Shown here: piece after piece, positions 17,315 through 26,872 of the stretch
Position numbering within the stretch: the stretch's first letter is position 1
Layout of the letters: every line of letters starts with the position of its first letter
Source: Pedobacter jeongneungensis
GTDB lineage: Bacteria > Bacteroidota > Bacteroidia > Sphingobacteriales > Sphingobacteriaceae
NCBI RefSeq assembly: GCF_000633455.1
Contig: NZ_AYMG01000042.1
Location: 1-64,000, forward strand
DNA: 64,000 nucleotides
Direction of reading: 5' to 3'
The notes under the pieces: model-generated
What the model was told of the DNA's origin: nothing
The model's input: only the letters and a program-made list of their open reading frames with translations
Database searches by the model: none
Program-made: the position numbers and the translations under genes

Positions 17315-17788
17315 TCATTCTTTGCCTAACAGTTTCAAATAAGTAAAAATCCTCCCGCTGTGCTCCGCTTCGTGATAGTTAGCAGCTTGTAGTGCCTCGA
17401 CATGATTTTTCACTTTAAACCCGAGGGGCAACTCAAAGGGCTCATAGTTTACAAATAATCCAGATTCCAGATCTGATTCAAGGTGGTCCACGGTATCAAT
17501 CAATAAATGTTTCACCTCATTCACATCCGGATTAATTTCCCAGGAACGCGGAGACGATCCAATTTTGAAGGATTCCATAAATGCTTTAGAGATATACATG
17601 GGTAAGCCACTACGCATATACATATGCCGCTGTTGAGAAGTGATACAATGACCTATTTGCCAGATGATATTATTGTTGAAACCCGCTGGAATTTTAAATA
17701 ATATTTCGTGATTAGTTGTTTCAATTAATTGCAATAGCCTGTTCCTGCTCGCTCTTAAAATTTCACATTCGAAATGTACATTAATCAT
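17315..17788 (-). CDS. DinB-family protein
   Basis: A 157-residue four-helix-bundle protein of the DinB/DinB_2 type. The presumptive metal ligands are His in Trp-Gln-Ile-Gly-His (about 47) and the pair in Tyr-His-Glu-Ala-Glu-His-Ser-Gly near 139-143. Members are often thiol-dependent metalloenzymes, or have no known substrate. It is alone between copy B of the tRNA-tail repeat and the long minus-strand operon, with a 150-bp gap to the cupin gene. Confidence 0.85.
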   Translation of the reverse strand: MINVHFECEILRASRNRLLQLIETTNHEILFKIPAGFNNNIIWQIGHCITSQQRHMYMRSGLPMYISKAFMESFKIGSSPRSWEINPDVNEVKHLLIDTVDHLESDLESGLFVNYEPFELPLGFKVKNHVEALQAANYHEAEHSGRIFTYLKLLGKE

Positions 17789-17939
17789 TTATTTGGTTTA
17801 AGTCTTCAGGAACAGAAGGATCCGTAATGTTCTCTAAAGTAACTTTTTCACATTAAAGTTCAAAGTTTATCATTTACGTATATAAGAGGTCAACATTACC
17901 GCATAATTAAACAATTAGATTTCTTCAGGTCAAAATACA

Positions 17940-18428
17940 TCATTTGCCTTTCGAAAGATAGATACGATCACTCACGGCTTCCAGCCAAACCGTAGGTCCT
18001 TTTTGCCTGCCAGTAACTGCCACCTGAACAAACATCGTATCCTGACTTGCACCATGCCAGTGCGGCACATTTGGCGGGCATTTAATCACATCTCCTTTGC
18101 GTAGTATTTTTCTGGGCTGTCCTTTTTCCTGATAATAGCCTACCCCATCTGTTACCAATAGAATTTGTCCGGCTGGATGCGAATGCCATTTACTCCTGGC
18201 TCCCGGAGCAAAAGTAACATTACCAACGGCGTTTTTATTTAAACTGTCGGCATCAACCAGCGATTTTACCCATACTTCACCTTTAAAATTATCACTGGTA
18301 TTTTTATCACCCTGCGGAAAAATAAGCCCCTTATGTTGTGATTGTATACTTTCCAATTTTTGATCGTTACGGCAGGCTGCAAAAAGCAAAACCAGTACCA
18401 CTACCGTATAGCTAAAATAATTTTTCAT
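17940..18428 (-). CDS. Cupin-domain lipoprotein
   Basis: A 162-residue protein. A lipobox ends at Cys 19 (Phe-Ala-Ala-Cys), so the protein is probably envelope-anchored. The single cupin barrel has motif 1 around Trp-His-Ser-His-Pro-Ala-Gly-Gln and motif 2 Pro-Pro-Asn-Val-Pro-His-Trp-His-Gly, giving a His-rich metal site. It resembles quercetin-dioxygenase-like cupins often found beside carboxymuconolactone decarboxylases. It is the last gene of the 22692-to-17940 minus-strand operon, 11 bp after the hydrolase. Confidence 0.85.
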   Translation of the reverse strand: MKNYFSYTVVVLVLLFAACRNDQKLESIQSQHKGLIFPQGDKNTSDNFKGEVWVKSLVDADSLNKNAVGNVTFAPGARSKWHSHPAGQILLVTDGVGYYQEKGQPRKILRKGDVIKCPPNVPHWHGASQDTMFVQVAVTGRQKGPTVWLEAVSDRIYLSKGK

Positions 18429-18439
18429 GATGCTGGTTT

Positions 18440-19501
18440 TTAAAGGTTGGTTTGATAAAAGTCCACTAATTTATTTACGGCCTGTAATACATATTCAGGT
18501 TTCCAATAGGTTTGAATATGAGTTGCGCCATCGATCAGGAATAATTCCTTATTGTTTGCCCTGGTGGCTTTGGGGAATGCTTCATCGGTCATGTATTTTG
18601 TATCGGCCTTGCTTCCGGCCATCATCAATAGCGGTTGTTCAATTAAATCCATATTGGTTGTGGCATCCCAGGTCATTAAGTCGAACAAGCTGCTCGTGGT
18701 GTATAAGAAGGTCGAATTTGGATGTGCATGGCTTCTGTAATAGTATTCATAACCTTCACGGTACAGATCGGTTGAAGTTTTAGCAATCTCTTCATCTGTG
18801 ATGCTTGCTACACCGGCATAAATGATTTTACCACCAGCGACTTCATTTGCACGGGCAGCTGAAGCCTGTTTTAAACGTTCCTGGATGGTTGCAAGCTGGG
18901 CATTCTGAAAACCATTGCGCCTTACCTCACCCGAGTTGAACATGCTCAAAGTCGCCACGGCTTTAAACCTTTTATCAGACTGTACTGCTTTTAAAGTATA
19001 ACCGCCACCTCCGCAGATACCTAAAACACCTAAACGGTTCACATCAACCCCGGCGAATTGCGTAATAAAGTCGGCCATACCATGAATGTCTTCGATTCTG
19101 TTTGCCGGTTTATCGGTATGACGGGGCTCACCACCGCTTGCGCCCTGATAGGCTGCATCGGCAGCAATGGTGATATAACCCGCTTCTGCCAAACGCTGTG
19201 CGTATAATCCTGCCGTTTGTTCCTTTATACCACCGTTAGGATGCGCTATGGCAACCGCCGGATATTTTTTTGAAGCATCGTAATCTGCAGGCGTATATAC
19301 ATTCGCAGCGATATCAATCCCGTTTAATTTATATTTCACCGGATGAATGTTCACTTTTCCTTTCTCATTTTTGGTAATGGCTCCCCCATACACTAAAGTA
19401 TAAGGATTTTGCGAAACAGCTTCTTTTTTGCTTTGTGCTTCAGCACTATCGAAACCCGCCATTGTGATGCTTAATGCTATTATTGATGTTATTTTTTTCA
19501 T
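18440..19501 (-). CDS. Exported alpha/beta hydrolase, dienelactone-hydrolase-like with Cys nucleophile
   Basis: A 353-residue protein with a signal peptide (cleavage near Ala-Glu-Ala-Gln, about residue 23). The nucleophile elbow is Gly-Ile-Cys-Gly-Gly, giving Cys instead of Ser, as in dienelactone hydrolases. The likely acid and base are in Gly-Ser-Lys-Ala-Asp and Gly-Ala-Thr-His-Ile. The substrate is unknown. It lies 17 bp from the carboxymuconolactone-decarboxylase-like gene, which suggests lactone or ester chemistry in the periplasm. Confidence 0.85.
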   Translation of the reverse strand: MKKITSIIALSITMAGFDSAEAQSKKEAVSQNPYTLVYGGAITKNEKGKVNIHPVKYKLNGIDIAANVYTPADYDASKKYPAVAIAHPNGGIKEQTAGLYAQRLAEAGYITIAADAAYQGASGGEPRHTDKPANRIEDIHGMADFITQFAGVDVNRLGVLGICGGGGYTLKAVQSDKRFKAVATLSMFNSGEVRRNGFQNAQLATIQERLKQASAARANEVAGGKIIYAGVASITDEEIAKTSTDLYREGYEYYYRSHAHPNSTFLYTTSSLFDLMTWDATTNMDLIEQPLLMMAGSKADTKYMTDEAFPKATRANNKELFLIDGATHIQTYWKPEYVLQAVNKLVDFYQTNL

Positions 19502-19518
19502 TTCTTAACTGTTGTATA

Positions 19519-20241
19519 TTACTTTTTGCTTTGCAGCACCTCGTTTAACACGATCTGTGCTGCATCAGCTTCTTTTTTGCCAATTGACTGATTAATCAAG
19601 CCCACAAACTGTTGCAACTCGCCAGGCGATAAACCAACATTCAGGCAGATATTTAAATGCGACCGCAACATCGGTTCTACACCACCAATACTTGCCAGTA
19701 CGGCTACCGTTACCAGTTCGCGCGCTGCATAACTCAACACGTCCCGCTCAAAAATATCAGCAAACAAATGCTCCTTCAGAAATACTTCTATTTCGGGTGC
19801 AAATGCGGCATAACCTGTTTTCGGTCCTGTTTCAAGTGAACCGGTTAATTTTTCCAGTGTAGCTTTACCCCTGTCATACTTGCTGCCTTCGTTATTGACT
19901 GGCGTGGCTTCCGGGCCCCATTTATCGGTGATCCCCCGGGCCTTGCGTGCGTTTAGCACTTCCATAAAGGTTTGAAGCCCACGGATACTGCGCGGAAAGC
20001 CACAATAAGCATAGAGCTGAACGATGGCTTCTTTAATTTCGTTTACCGTGAGGCCCGATGCTAATGCCGCATCAAGCGCTGTTTTTAACTGACTGAGATC
20101 TCCTTTTGCTGTTAATGATGAGATGACAATCAGTTTTTGCTGCTTAATCGTTAAGGTCTGGCCATCTTTTGGCGCTTCACTGGCATAACTATCTGGGCTT
20201 AATCCAAATACCATGGCCAGGGCTATAATCAGTTTCTTCAT
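19519..20241 (-). CDS. Exported carboxymuconolactone decarboxylase-family protein
   Basis: A 240-residue protein with a signal peptide (first about 20 residues) and two AhpD/CMD-like helical repeats (about 40-115 and 140-225). The Tyr-Cys-Gly-Phe-Pro-Arg region in repeat 1 matches the CMD family. Repeat 2 has the Glu-Leu-Val-Thr-Val-Ala-Val-Leu segment. Family members are decarboxylases or thiol-dependent peroxidases. The CxxC pair of AhpD is not intact here, so peroxidase function is doubtful. It is the fourth gene of the operon. Confidence 0.85.
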   Translation of the reverse strand: MKKLIIALAMVFGLSPDSYASEAPKDGQTLTIKQQKLIVISSLTAKGDLSQLKTALDAALASGLTVNEIKEAIVQLYAYCGFPRSIRGLQTFMEVLNARKARGITDKWGPEATPVNNEGSKYDRGKATLEKLTGSLETGPKTGYAAFAPEIEVFLKEHLFADIFERDVLSYAARELVTVAVLASIGGVEPMLRSHLNICLNVGLSPGELQQFVGLINQSIGKKEADAAQIVLNEVLQSKK

Positions 20242-20254
20242 TTTATTGCGCCTG

Positions 20255-21322
20255 TTATTTATCCAGCTTTTTCTCTTTAAGCCATTTCGTAATTACCTCT
20301 GCTATTTCATTACTGTTCAAATCCGACATGATGAAGTGCGTATTCCCTTTAATGCCAATTTCGGGCAGGTGAACAATTGTAACATCACCCCCATGTGCGT
20401 TTACCACTTTGGCCCATTGCCTGCCCGTGGCCAGTACGTTACGCCAGAAGTTTAAGGATGCGGCATTGGTTTCCTCTTTTGGAATAAAGTCTCCGAAATA
20501 TACCACTATAGGGATTTTTGTCAACTTCATAAATTCGTTAAGGGGTAATCCCTTGCCACCACGATTTCCTTCGGGTACTTCGCCCTCAGGAAAAGCAAAT
20601 CCTCCGGGTTCGATGGCCACAATTGCCTTCACATGATCATTTTTAACCGCTGTTTTCCACCCGGGGGCACCGCCTGCAGAATGTGTAAATAAGATACCAT
20701 CTCCGGATTTTTCAAAAACAGCCGACATGGCATTCACTATCGTTGATTCATCCACACTGCCGGTATTTGGTACCATCATCCGGAAAAACCGGTCCAGCGA
20801 TAAACTGTCTTTAGGGAATTGTACTCCTTCGTTAAAGGCCGGATACAAACCAATGCGGAACTGGGTAAACCAGGTCTGATCATCAGGTGTTGCAGTAATC
20901 TGCCCCGGTTTTGTCGTTTGTCCTGCTTCGCCACGTCCGGGCTGATCGACAAGATATACGCCGTAACCTTTCCTTAAAAACAGGTCAGAAAATCCTTCCC
21001 TGCCATCGGCAGTGGTTTGCCAGCTCCTTCTGGTCTGGCCATAACCGTGAAGGAAAACCATCGAATTGCGTTTTGCTTTCTGCGGGATCTGATAAAAAAC
21101 ATCAGCGTGATCGCCATGCCTTGTTTGTCCACCCTGTTGTACATTCCACGGTTTAAGCGGGTCGAATACGCCTTCGCTTTTAACAACCGTACCACCGGCA
21201 GAAAAAGTACCTTGTGCTGCAATGATTAAAGGTGTTGGATTAAGCTTGTTCTGTGCCTGAAGCGATGTATAACTTATTGTGAGCAAGAGTATTGCGCTCA
21301 CATAATTCCTTGATTCTCTCAT
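20255..21322 (-). CDS. Exported alpha/beta hydrolase
   Basis: A 355-residue protein with a signal peptide ending near Leu-Gln-Ala-Gln (about residue 24). The oxyanion region is Phe-Leu-His-Gly-Tyr-Gly-Gln, the nucleophile elbow is Thr-His-Ser-Ala-Gly-Gly, and a C-terminal His lies in Gly-Asn-Thr-His-Phe. It resembles secreted esterases of the esterase/lipase class. It follows the NTF2-like gene by about 10 bp, so it is translationally packed in the operon. The substrate is unknown. Confidence 0.87.
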   Translation of the reverse strand: MRESRNYVSAILLLTISYTSLQAQNKLNPTPLIIAAQGTFSAGGTVVKSEGVFDPLKPWNVQQGGQTRHGDHADVFYQIPQKAKRNSMVFLHGYGQTRRSWQTTADGREGFSDLFLRKGYGVYLVDQPGRGEAGQTTKPGQITATPDDQTWFTQFRIGLYPAFNEGVQFPKDSLSLDRFFRMMVPNTGSVDESTIVNAMSAVFEKSGDGILFTHSAGGAPGWKTAVKNDHVKAIVAIEPGGFAFPEGEVPEGNRGGKGLPLNEFMKLTKIPIVVYFGDFIPKEETNAASLNFWRNVLATGRQWAKVVNAHGGDVTIVHLPEIGIKGNTHFIMSDLNSNEIAEVITKWLKEKKLDK

Positions 21323-21331
21323 AATTGTTAT

Positions 21332-21784
21332 TTATTTTGCAGGCACATTTATTTTGGTGAATGATAATGAACCCATTTTCCAGCCATTGCCTTCTTTAAC
21401 ATAAACTTCGGTTACAATAAACGGATTGCTTACTTCGTTGCCACCAACCACTGCGAGCAGCGTGATGTTATTAAGCAGTATGGCTGTATTCCCGATAATA
21501 TTTACAGAAACTGAATGGATATCGGCCTTTTTATAATGAATGCCACCGCTTTTTATCACCGCTATTTCCCTTTCTTTTCCCCAGCTTCCACCCATGTGCA
21601 CGAAAACCGCTTTTTCGTCAAATAATACGCTTAAAGAATCAACATTTTTGTCGGCCATCCAATCCCATTTGGTTTTAGATAGCTTGATGATTTCCTGTTC
21701 CACTTTTGTAGGCGTACTTGTTTGTGCGTTCACCGATGCGATACTCATGATGAAGAAGAATAGTCCGATAATTGAGGTTTTCAT
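21332..21784 (-). CDS. Secreted NTF2-like (DUF4440-type) protein
   Basis: A 150-residue protein beginning at Met-Lys-Thr-Ser-Ile-Ile-Gly with a signal peptide (Val-Asn-Ala-Gln). An in-frame extension to 21871 would bury the signal peptide and overlap the aldo/keto reductase, so I reject it. The SnoaL/NTF2-like fold is indicated by Trp-Asp-Trp-Met-Ala-Asp-Lys-Asn-Val-Asp-Ser-Leu, Phe-Val-His-Met-Gly-Gly and the Trp-Lys-Met-Gly C-terminal strand. Such domains bind or isomerise small molecules. Second gene of the operon. Confidence 0.85.
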   Translation of the reverse strand: MKTSIIGLFFFIMSIASVNAQTSTPTKVEQEIIKLSKTKWDWMADKNVDSLSVLFDEKAVFVHMGGSWGKEREIAVIKSGGIHYKKADIHSVSVNIIGNTAILLNNITLLAVVGGNEVSNPFIVTEVYVKEGNGWKMGSLSFTKINVPAK

Positions 21785-21840
21785 AATCTTGTTTTTAGGG
21801 TTTATGTTTTTTATCTGATTTACATGCTGATTATACCTGG

Positions 21841-22767
<927 letters not shown>

Positions 22768-22802
22768 TTACTACCAATATTACTGATCACATGACAGATA
22801 GG

Positions 22803-22832
22803 TTTGCAAGCCCACCGAATTGATTAAGTTTG
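22803..22832 (+). promoter_or_regulatory. Putative promoter of the AraC-family gene
   Basis: A -33 TTTG (22803-22806) and -7 TAAGTTTG (22825-22832, matching TAnnTTTG) are spaced 18 bp apart. The expected start of transcription leaves a short leader to the ATG at 22854 and excludes a start at 22830. Confidence 0.5.
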
Positions 22833-22853
22833 TATAAGCAAAGACATAACGCT

Positions 22854-23750
22854 ATGGAAAAGGAATTTAATTTTGATACGATCAGTGAATACAATGCTTT
22901 TAATAACCACGAAACGTTTCACCCATTGGTGAGCGTACTCGACTTTTCAAAAGCTCACGAACGCACAGGCTCCAAAATGAACTTTGAACTTTATTGCGTT
23001 TTCCTGAAGGACGTAAAATGTGGTGACTTAAAGTATGGGCGTCACAATTACGACTATCAGGCTGGAACTTTGGTTTTCATTTCTCCGGGACAAACCATTG
23101 ATGTGGAAAATAAAACAGACTACTACCAGCCTGTGGGGCATGGCCTGGTATTTCATCCCGATCTGATCCGTGGAACTTCATTGGGAAAAACCTTAAGTGA
23201 GTACAACTTCTTTAGCTATAATGCCAGTGAAGCTTTGCATCTGTCAGGCAAGGAAAGGCAACTGGTACTGGATCTGTTTGCCAAAATTGATACGGAACTT
23301 CAGCAATCAATTGACAAACACAGCAAAAAGCTCATTGCTTCTAATATTGAACTACTCCTGAATTACTGCGACCGTTTTTACGACCGCCAGTTTATTACGC
23401 GTGATGCTGTAAACAAAGGCGTGCTGGAGAACTTTGAAGAATTGCTCAATGGTTATTTCAGATCAGAAAAGCCTTATTCGATTGGACTCCCTTCGGTTGC
23501 CTACTGTGCAGAGGAACTTCATTTTTCGGCAAATTATTTTGGAGACCTGATCAAAAAGGAAACCGGAAAATCAGCCCAGGAATTTATCCAGGCCAAAATT
23601 ATTGATGTAGCTAAAAATAAAATCTTCGACAGCAGTAAAACGGTGAGTGAGATCGCTTACGAGCTTGGTTTTAAATATCCACAACATTTTATCCGGTTAT
23701 TTAAAAAAAGGGTTGGGAGTACGCCCAATGAATACCGCAGTATGAACTGA
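22854..23750 (+). CDS. AraC-family transcriptional regulator
   Basis: A 298-residue regulator. The N-terminal AraC_binding-like cupin domain (about 20-150) includes Ser-Pro-Gly-Gln-Thr-Ile. Two helix-turn-helix motifs occupy the last 100 residues, ending with Glu-Leu-Gly-Phe-Lys-Tyr-Pro-Gln-His-Phe-Ile-Arg-Leu-Phe-Lys-Lys and Pro-Asn-Glu-Tyr-Arg. The start was chosen to fit a promoter that overlaps the upstream Met. It is divergent from the aldo/keto reductase operon and probably activates it in response to an unknown small molecule. Confidence 0.92.
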   Translation: MEKEFNFDTISEYNAFNNHETFHPLVSVLDFSKAHERTGSKMNFELYCVFLKDVKCGDLKYGRHNYDYQAGTLVFISPGQTIDVENKTDYYQPVGHGLVFHPDLIRGTSLGKTLSEYNFFSYNASEALHLSGKERQLVLDLFAKIDTELQQSIDKHSKKLIASNIELLLNYCDRFYDRQFITRDAVNKGVLENFEELLNGYFRSEKPYSIGLPSVAYCAEELHFSANYFGDLIKKETGKSAQEFIQAKIIDVAKNKIFDSSKTVSEIAYELGFKYPQHFIRLFKKRVGSTPNEYRSMN

Positions 23751-23871
23751 CAAGTAGTTCACCTGATAAATTAATAACTTTTCGAAGAATTACGAATCAT
23801 CGGAAATCCTACTCATATTAGCCAGATGGCGCAAATCTTCGACAAAATCGTTTGGAAATTATTTCCTTAAG

Positions 23872-23945
23872 GCTACTAATTAAAAGATGGGCATTTTTAT
23901 TCTAGATTTGTTCTGTAATTTGTTTGGCTTTTGGTCTTAGCGAGA
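23872..23945. repeat. tRNA-tail repeat, copy C (degraded)
   Basis: Aligns with copies A and B. GCTACTAATTAAAA is followed by GATGGGCATTTTT, with loss of the 11-nt left stem, so the terminator is broken. Then comes TTTGGCTTTTGGTCTTAGCGAGA, which stops in the middle of the inverted repeat. It marks the right edge of the AraC-operon segment. Confidence 0.6.
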
Positions 23946-23970
23946 TTGTCCGATTCTACTATCAAGATTT

Positions 23971-24096
23971 TTAGCCTCTCAAATATCTTTTCAAGGCTTT
24001 TATCACAAAATATATGATAATGATAAGAACAATAGAGAGCAAGATCTTTAATGCCAAGATTTGCCAGATAAAGTGGGTAACTTCGATATGTTTCAT
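23971..24096 (-). CDS. Short single-helix membrane peptide
   Basis: A 41-residue reading frame that begins Met-Lys-His-Ile-Glu-Val. A roughly 20-residue hydrophobic helix follows, rich in Ile and Leu, and the end is a basic Lys-Arg-Tyr-Leu-Arg-Gly. Composition and topology are plausible for a small inner-membrane protein, but there is no homology argument. It lies just right of tRNA-tail copy C. Confidence 0.4.
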   Translation of the reverse strand: MKHIEVTHFIWQILALKILLSIVLIIIIYFVIKALKRYLRG

Positions 24097-24199
24097 AACT
24101 TTAATTTGATCCAAAATCCGCAACTATTCAAACTTAAATATCCCAATACTTCCACTCTTGCTATATTTACATTTGTGGTATAATCTTATGCCTGATTTT

Positions 24200-24577
24200 T
24201 CATTCTCTTAGCATTCGCTTTTTTGTTACAGACATCGTAACAATCCAAATAATCATAAATGGAATTAAAATAATAAAATATGGAGTAACCAAAACGATAT
24301 AACCAAGTAAGTAGGTCAAAGGGCAACACAAAAGCATTTTTTTGAAATATTTTTGTTCAACAACAAAAGGAAGCAGTACAATTCCAATATGGGATAAAAC
24401 AATTATTCCCCAAAAAAAAACGTCTCTATACACTATTGGATAGCTTTTTATTATTTCCGGATAACCCTGGAATTCAAATCGATATACCAAATTCCAGCCT
24501 CCATTGAGTGGAAATCCAGAAAAGAAACTTAATAATATCATAATTATTAAAAGCAATCTAATATTCAAGTTTTTCAT
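24200..24577 (-). CDS. Small polytopic membrane protein, possible immunity protein
   Basis: A 125-residue protein with a signal-like first helix (about 5-22), two or three further helices (about 50-70, 78-98 and 98-118) and a basic tail. It has no recognised family. Thirteen bases upstream on the same strand is an open frame that looks like the C-terminal tail of a larger, lost protein (24591-24710). A membrane protein right after an orphan C-terminus is the layout of a toxin tip and immunity gene, but this is only an inference from position. Confidence 0.5.
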   Translation of the reverse strand: MKNLNIRLLLIIMILLSFFSGFPLNGGWNLVYRFEFQGYPEIIKSYPIVYRDVFFWGIIVLSHIGIVLLPFVVEQKYFKKMLLCCPLTYLLGYIVLVTPYFIILIPFMIIWIVTMSVTKKRMLRE

Positions 24578-24590
24578 ATCAGTTTATTAA

Positions 24591-24710
24591 TTACAAGCAC
24601 CTTTTCCAAATATTCCCTTTTTAATATTTACATCAACTCCGGGCATTTTCCTTAGCACTTGACCAAAAGGTCTTGGCGTATTAAGCAAGATGTTGATTTT
24701 TAGCAAGATA
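24591..24710 (-). pseudogene. Possible C-terminal remnant of a larger protein
   Basis: This frame has no usable start. It encodes about 35-40 residues including Asn-Thr-Pro-Arg-Pro-Phe-Gly-Gln-Val-Leu-Arg-Lys-Met-Pro-Gly-Val-Asp-Val-Asn and ends Gly-Lys-Gly-Ala-Cys-Asn-stop. Codon use looks coding. Upstream it runs into a stop near 24740. It may be the tail of a decayed gene placed just before the small membrane protein. No family was identified. Confidence 0.3.
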
Positions 24711-24975
24711 CAAAAGCGAAGATCATCCCATAGCTGTAAAGAGAATTAGTATAGTTTACATTTGTAATAAGCCAAGGAATGGGTCAATATTATTAGGCGG
24801 GACAGACCTTTTATACTAGCTATATTTACATAACCACTACAATAACAAATATATTTGATTGTGTAACTAAAAGTTTATTATTATGCAGAAAGCAACATTA
24901 ACTCCATAAATGGGCATACTTTCTCTATGAATTACTAAAATGCTTTGAAGAAAAGAGCTTCTATAGAAACTTACA
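24711..24975. other. Non-coding AT-rich spacer
   Basis: No gene is seen. A TATATTTG box (24850-24857) matches the -7 consensus on the plus strand but is followed only by an 8-codon frame, so it is probably accidental. Confidence 0.5.
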
Positions 24976-25809
24976 CTAGTGAGGCTTGGAAGAAAGTCCG
25001 TCATTTAACGTAGTCGGTGCCATGCCGAACTTTTTCTTAAAAGAATGGGAGAAATGCGACAGGCTTTCGAAGCCCAGGTCGAGATAAATGGAAGAAGGCT
25101 TTTGATGTTTGGTTTCGATAAGGTGTTTAGCTTCAGTCAGTCGTTTATCCTGCAACCAATGACGGGGTGGCGCACCGAATGTTTTCAGGAAATCGCGTTT
25201 AAAACCCGCCAGGCTACGACCGGTGAGCTGCGCAAATTTTTCAATAGGAACGTTGAAATGGAAGTTGCTGAGCATAAACTTTTCCAGATCGATTTTATAA
25301 GGTTCTGAAAAGTCGAACAGAAAGTTACGCAGTGAAGGCATGGCCAATAACAGTAATTTAATGCCTTCTTTCACTTTTAAAATGCCCATTTCGTCTGTCA
25401 TGCTCGCACCCGAGCTTCGGGCGTATGGAATAATCGATTGAAAATATCCCTGCAAAAATTCGTTTGAAGGAATCAAAATATTCGGCGGACCAATATATTT
25501 CCGGTCTGCTTCGAGTTTTTCTTCCAATACAATCTTGCGCAAAAGGTCTTCTTGCAGGGATATTACGATGGTTTCATAGTTTCCTCCGGGTAGCGGTGTT
25601 TTGGTGAGCGTACCCAGTTGGTTTTTGCCAATCAACAACAATTCTCCTCCGGTCATCGAAACGTTTTGTCCGGAGGTTTCTAAGATAAACTGTCCCGAAA
25701 CCTGCAACACCAGGGTATGGTGGTTCCAGAAACACACTTTCTCTTTACGCTCAGTAGAGAGGTAAGAATAAAAGATTACACCGGGGAGAATTTCTGCTGG
25801 ACTGGTCAT
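24976..25809 (-). CDS. AraC-family transcriptional regulator
   Basis: A 277-residue regulator. The N-terminal cupin-like sensing part (about 10-120) includes Leu-Val-Leu-Gln-Val-Ser-Gly-Gln. The C-terminal double helix-turn-helix (about 175-270) has Ala-Gly-Phe-Lys-Arg-Asp-Phe and Leu-Gly-Phe-Glu-Ser-Leu-Ser-His-Phe-Ser-His-Ser-Phe-Lys-Lys. The start codon abuts the stop of the upstream aldo/keto reductase with no spacer, so the pair is one transcription unit. The regulator probably controls its own operon. Confidence 0.92.
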   Translation of the reverse strand: MTSPAEILPGVIFYSYLSTERKEKVCFWNHHTLVLQVSGQFILETSGQNVSMTGGELLLIGKNQLGTLTKTPLPGGNYETIVISLQEDLLRKIVLEEKLEADRKYIGPPNILIPSNEFLQGYFQSIIPYARSSGASMTDEMGILKVKEGIKLLLLAMPSLRNFLFDFSEPYKIDLEKFMLSNFHFNVPIEKFAQLTGRSLAGFKRDFLKTFGAPPRHWLQDKRLTEAKHLIETKHQKPSSIYLDLGFESLSHFSHSFKKKFGMAPTTLNDGLSSKPH

Positions 25810-26781
25810 TTAGCGTTGTAAATAAGTGCCACCACGTATAGCACCTATTGCAAAAGTAGTATTTAAAGTGTTCATTTCTTCGGGCGTAAACACAATATCG
25901 AGCGCTTTCATATTTTCAGGCAGACGCGATCTACGGCTCATACTTACCAATGGCATAATATGATCGCCTTGCTCTTTTACCCAGGCAATGGCCACCTGCG
26001 TAGGTGTACAGCCTTTATTATGGGCCAATTGCTTTAATACTTCTACTTTTTCGAGGTTGTGAATGAGGTTTTCGCCCTGAAAACGGGAGAAATGGTTATG
26101 GTAATCATTTGCTGCAAGCGGGGCTTTCATTTCGCCGGTTAATAAACCTTCAGCAGTATTGGCGAAGGCCACTACGGCAATGCCCAATTCTTTTGCGACT
26201 GGCAAAAGATCATTTTCTATTTGTCGATCGGCCAGCGAATAACCAATCTCCAGTGCGCTTATCGGGTGAATGCTATTGGCCTGACGAAGCTGATCGGCCG
26301 TAATTTCGGATACACCGATGTGACGTACTTTACCTTCTTGAATCAGGTCGGCAACGGTTCCGATGATGTCTTCTACCGGTACACTTCCATCCATGCGACT
26401 AGGCTGGTAAAGATCAATGGTTTCGATACCCAAACGGGTGAGCGAGTAATTGATAAAATTCTTGATGGCGATGGGCCGAAGATCCAATCCCAGCCACTGA
26501 CCGTTGTGGAAGATGGCTCCGAATTTTACGCTGATGAAGGCATCATCCCTCCTGTCTTTAATGGCTTTGCCAATGAGCATTTCGTTATGACCGGCACCAT
26601 AAAAGTCGCCTGTGTTTAAAAAATTAATGCCGTTATCTAAGGCTTCGTGGATGGTCGCAATGCTTTCCGTTTCGTTGGGTGTAGGACTGCCCCAAACAGA
26701 CGACATGCGCATACAGCCTAAACCAAGTTTAGATACGAGCGGGCCATTTTGGCCTAACTGAATTTTTGTGATGTTTTCCAT
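25810..26781 (-). CDS. Aldo/keto reductase-family protein with altered catalytic Asp
   Basis: A 323-residue TIM-barrel oxidoreductase. In the active-site segment Leu-Asn-Thr-Gly-Asp-Phe-Tyr-Gly the usual catalytic Asp is Asn 56. Tyr 61 and Lys of Val-Lys-Phe-Gly are kept. Asp-Leu-Tyr-Gln-Pro-Ser-Arg replaces the usual His-containing strand, as is known for this subfamily. The C-terminal cofactor loop contains Ser-Met-Ser-Arg-Arg-Ser-Arg. Activity may therefore be reduced or different. It is co-transcribed with the AraC gene that follows. Confidence 0.9.
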   Translation of the reverse strand: MENITKIQLGQNGPLVSKLGLGCMRMSSVWGSPTPNETESIATIHEALDNGINFLNTGDFYGAGHNEMLIGKAIKDRRDDAFISVKFGAIFHNGQWLGLDLRPIAIKNFINYSLTRLGIETIDLYQPSRMDGSVPVEDIIGTVADLIQEGKVRHIGVSEITADQLRQANSIHPISALEIGYSLADRQIENDLLPVAKELGIAVVAFANTAEGLLTGEMKAPLAANDYHNHFSRFQGENLIHNLEKVEVLKQLAHNKGCTPTQVAIAWVKEQGDHIMPLVSMSRRSRLPENMKALDIVFTPEEMNTLNTTFAIGAIRGGTYLQR

Positions 26782-26872
26782 GATACAAAGATGAGCAATC
26801 CAAACAGTCAGGACTTTCTTCTACGGCTCAAATATTTTGTCTGTACGGCTCAACATTAACTGATATCGTTTT

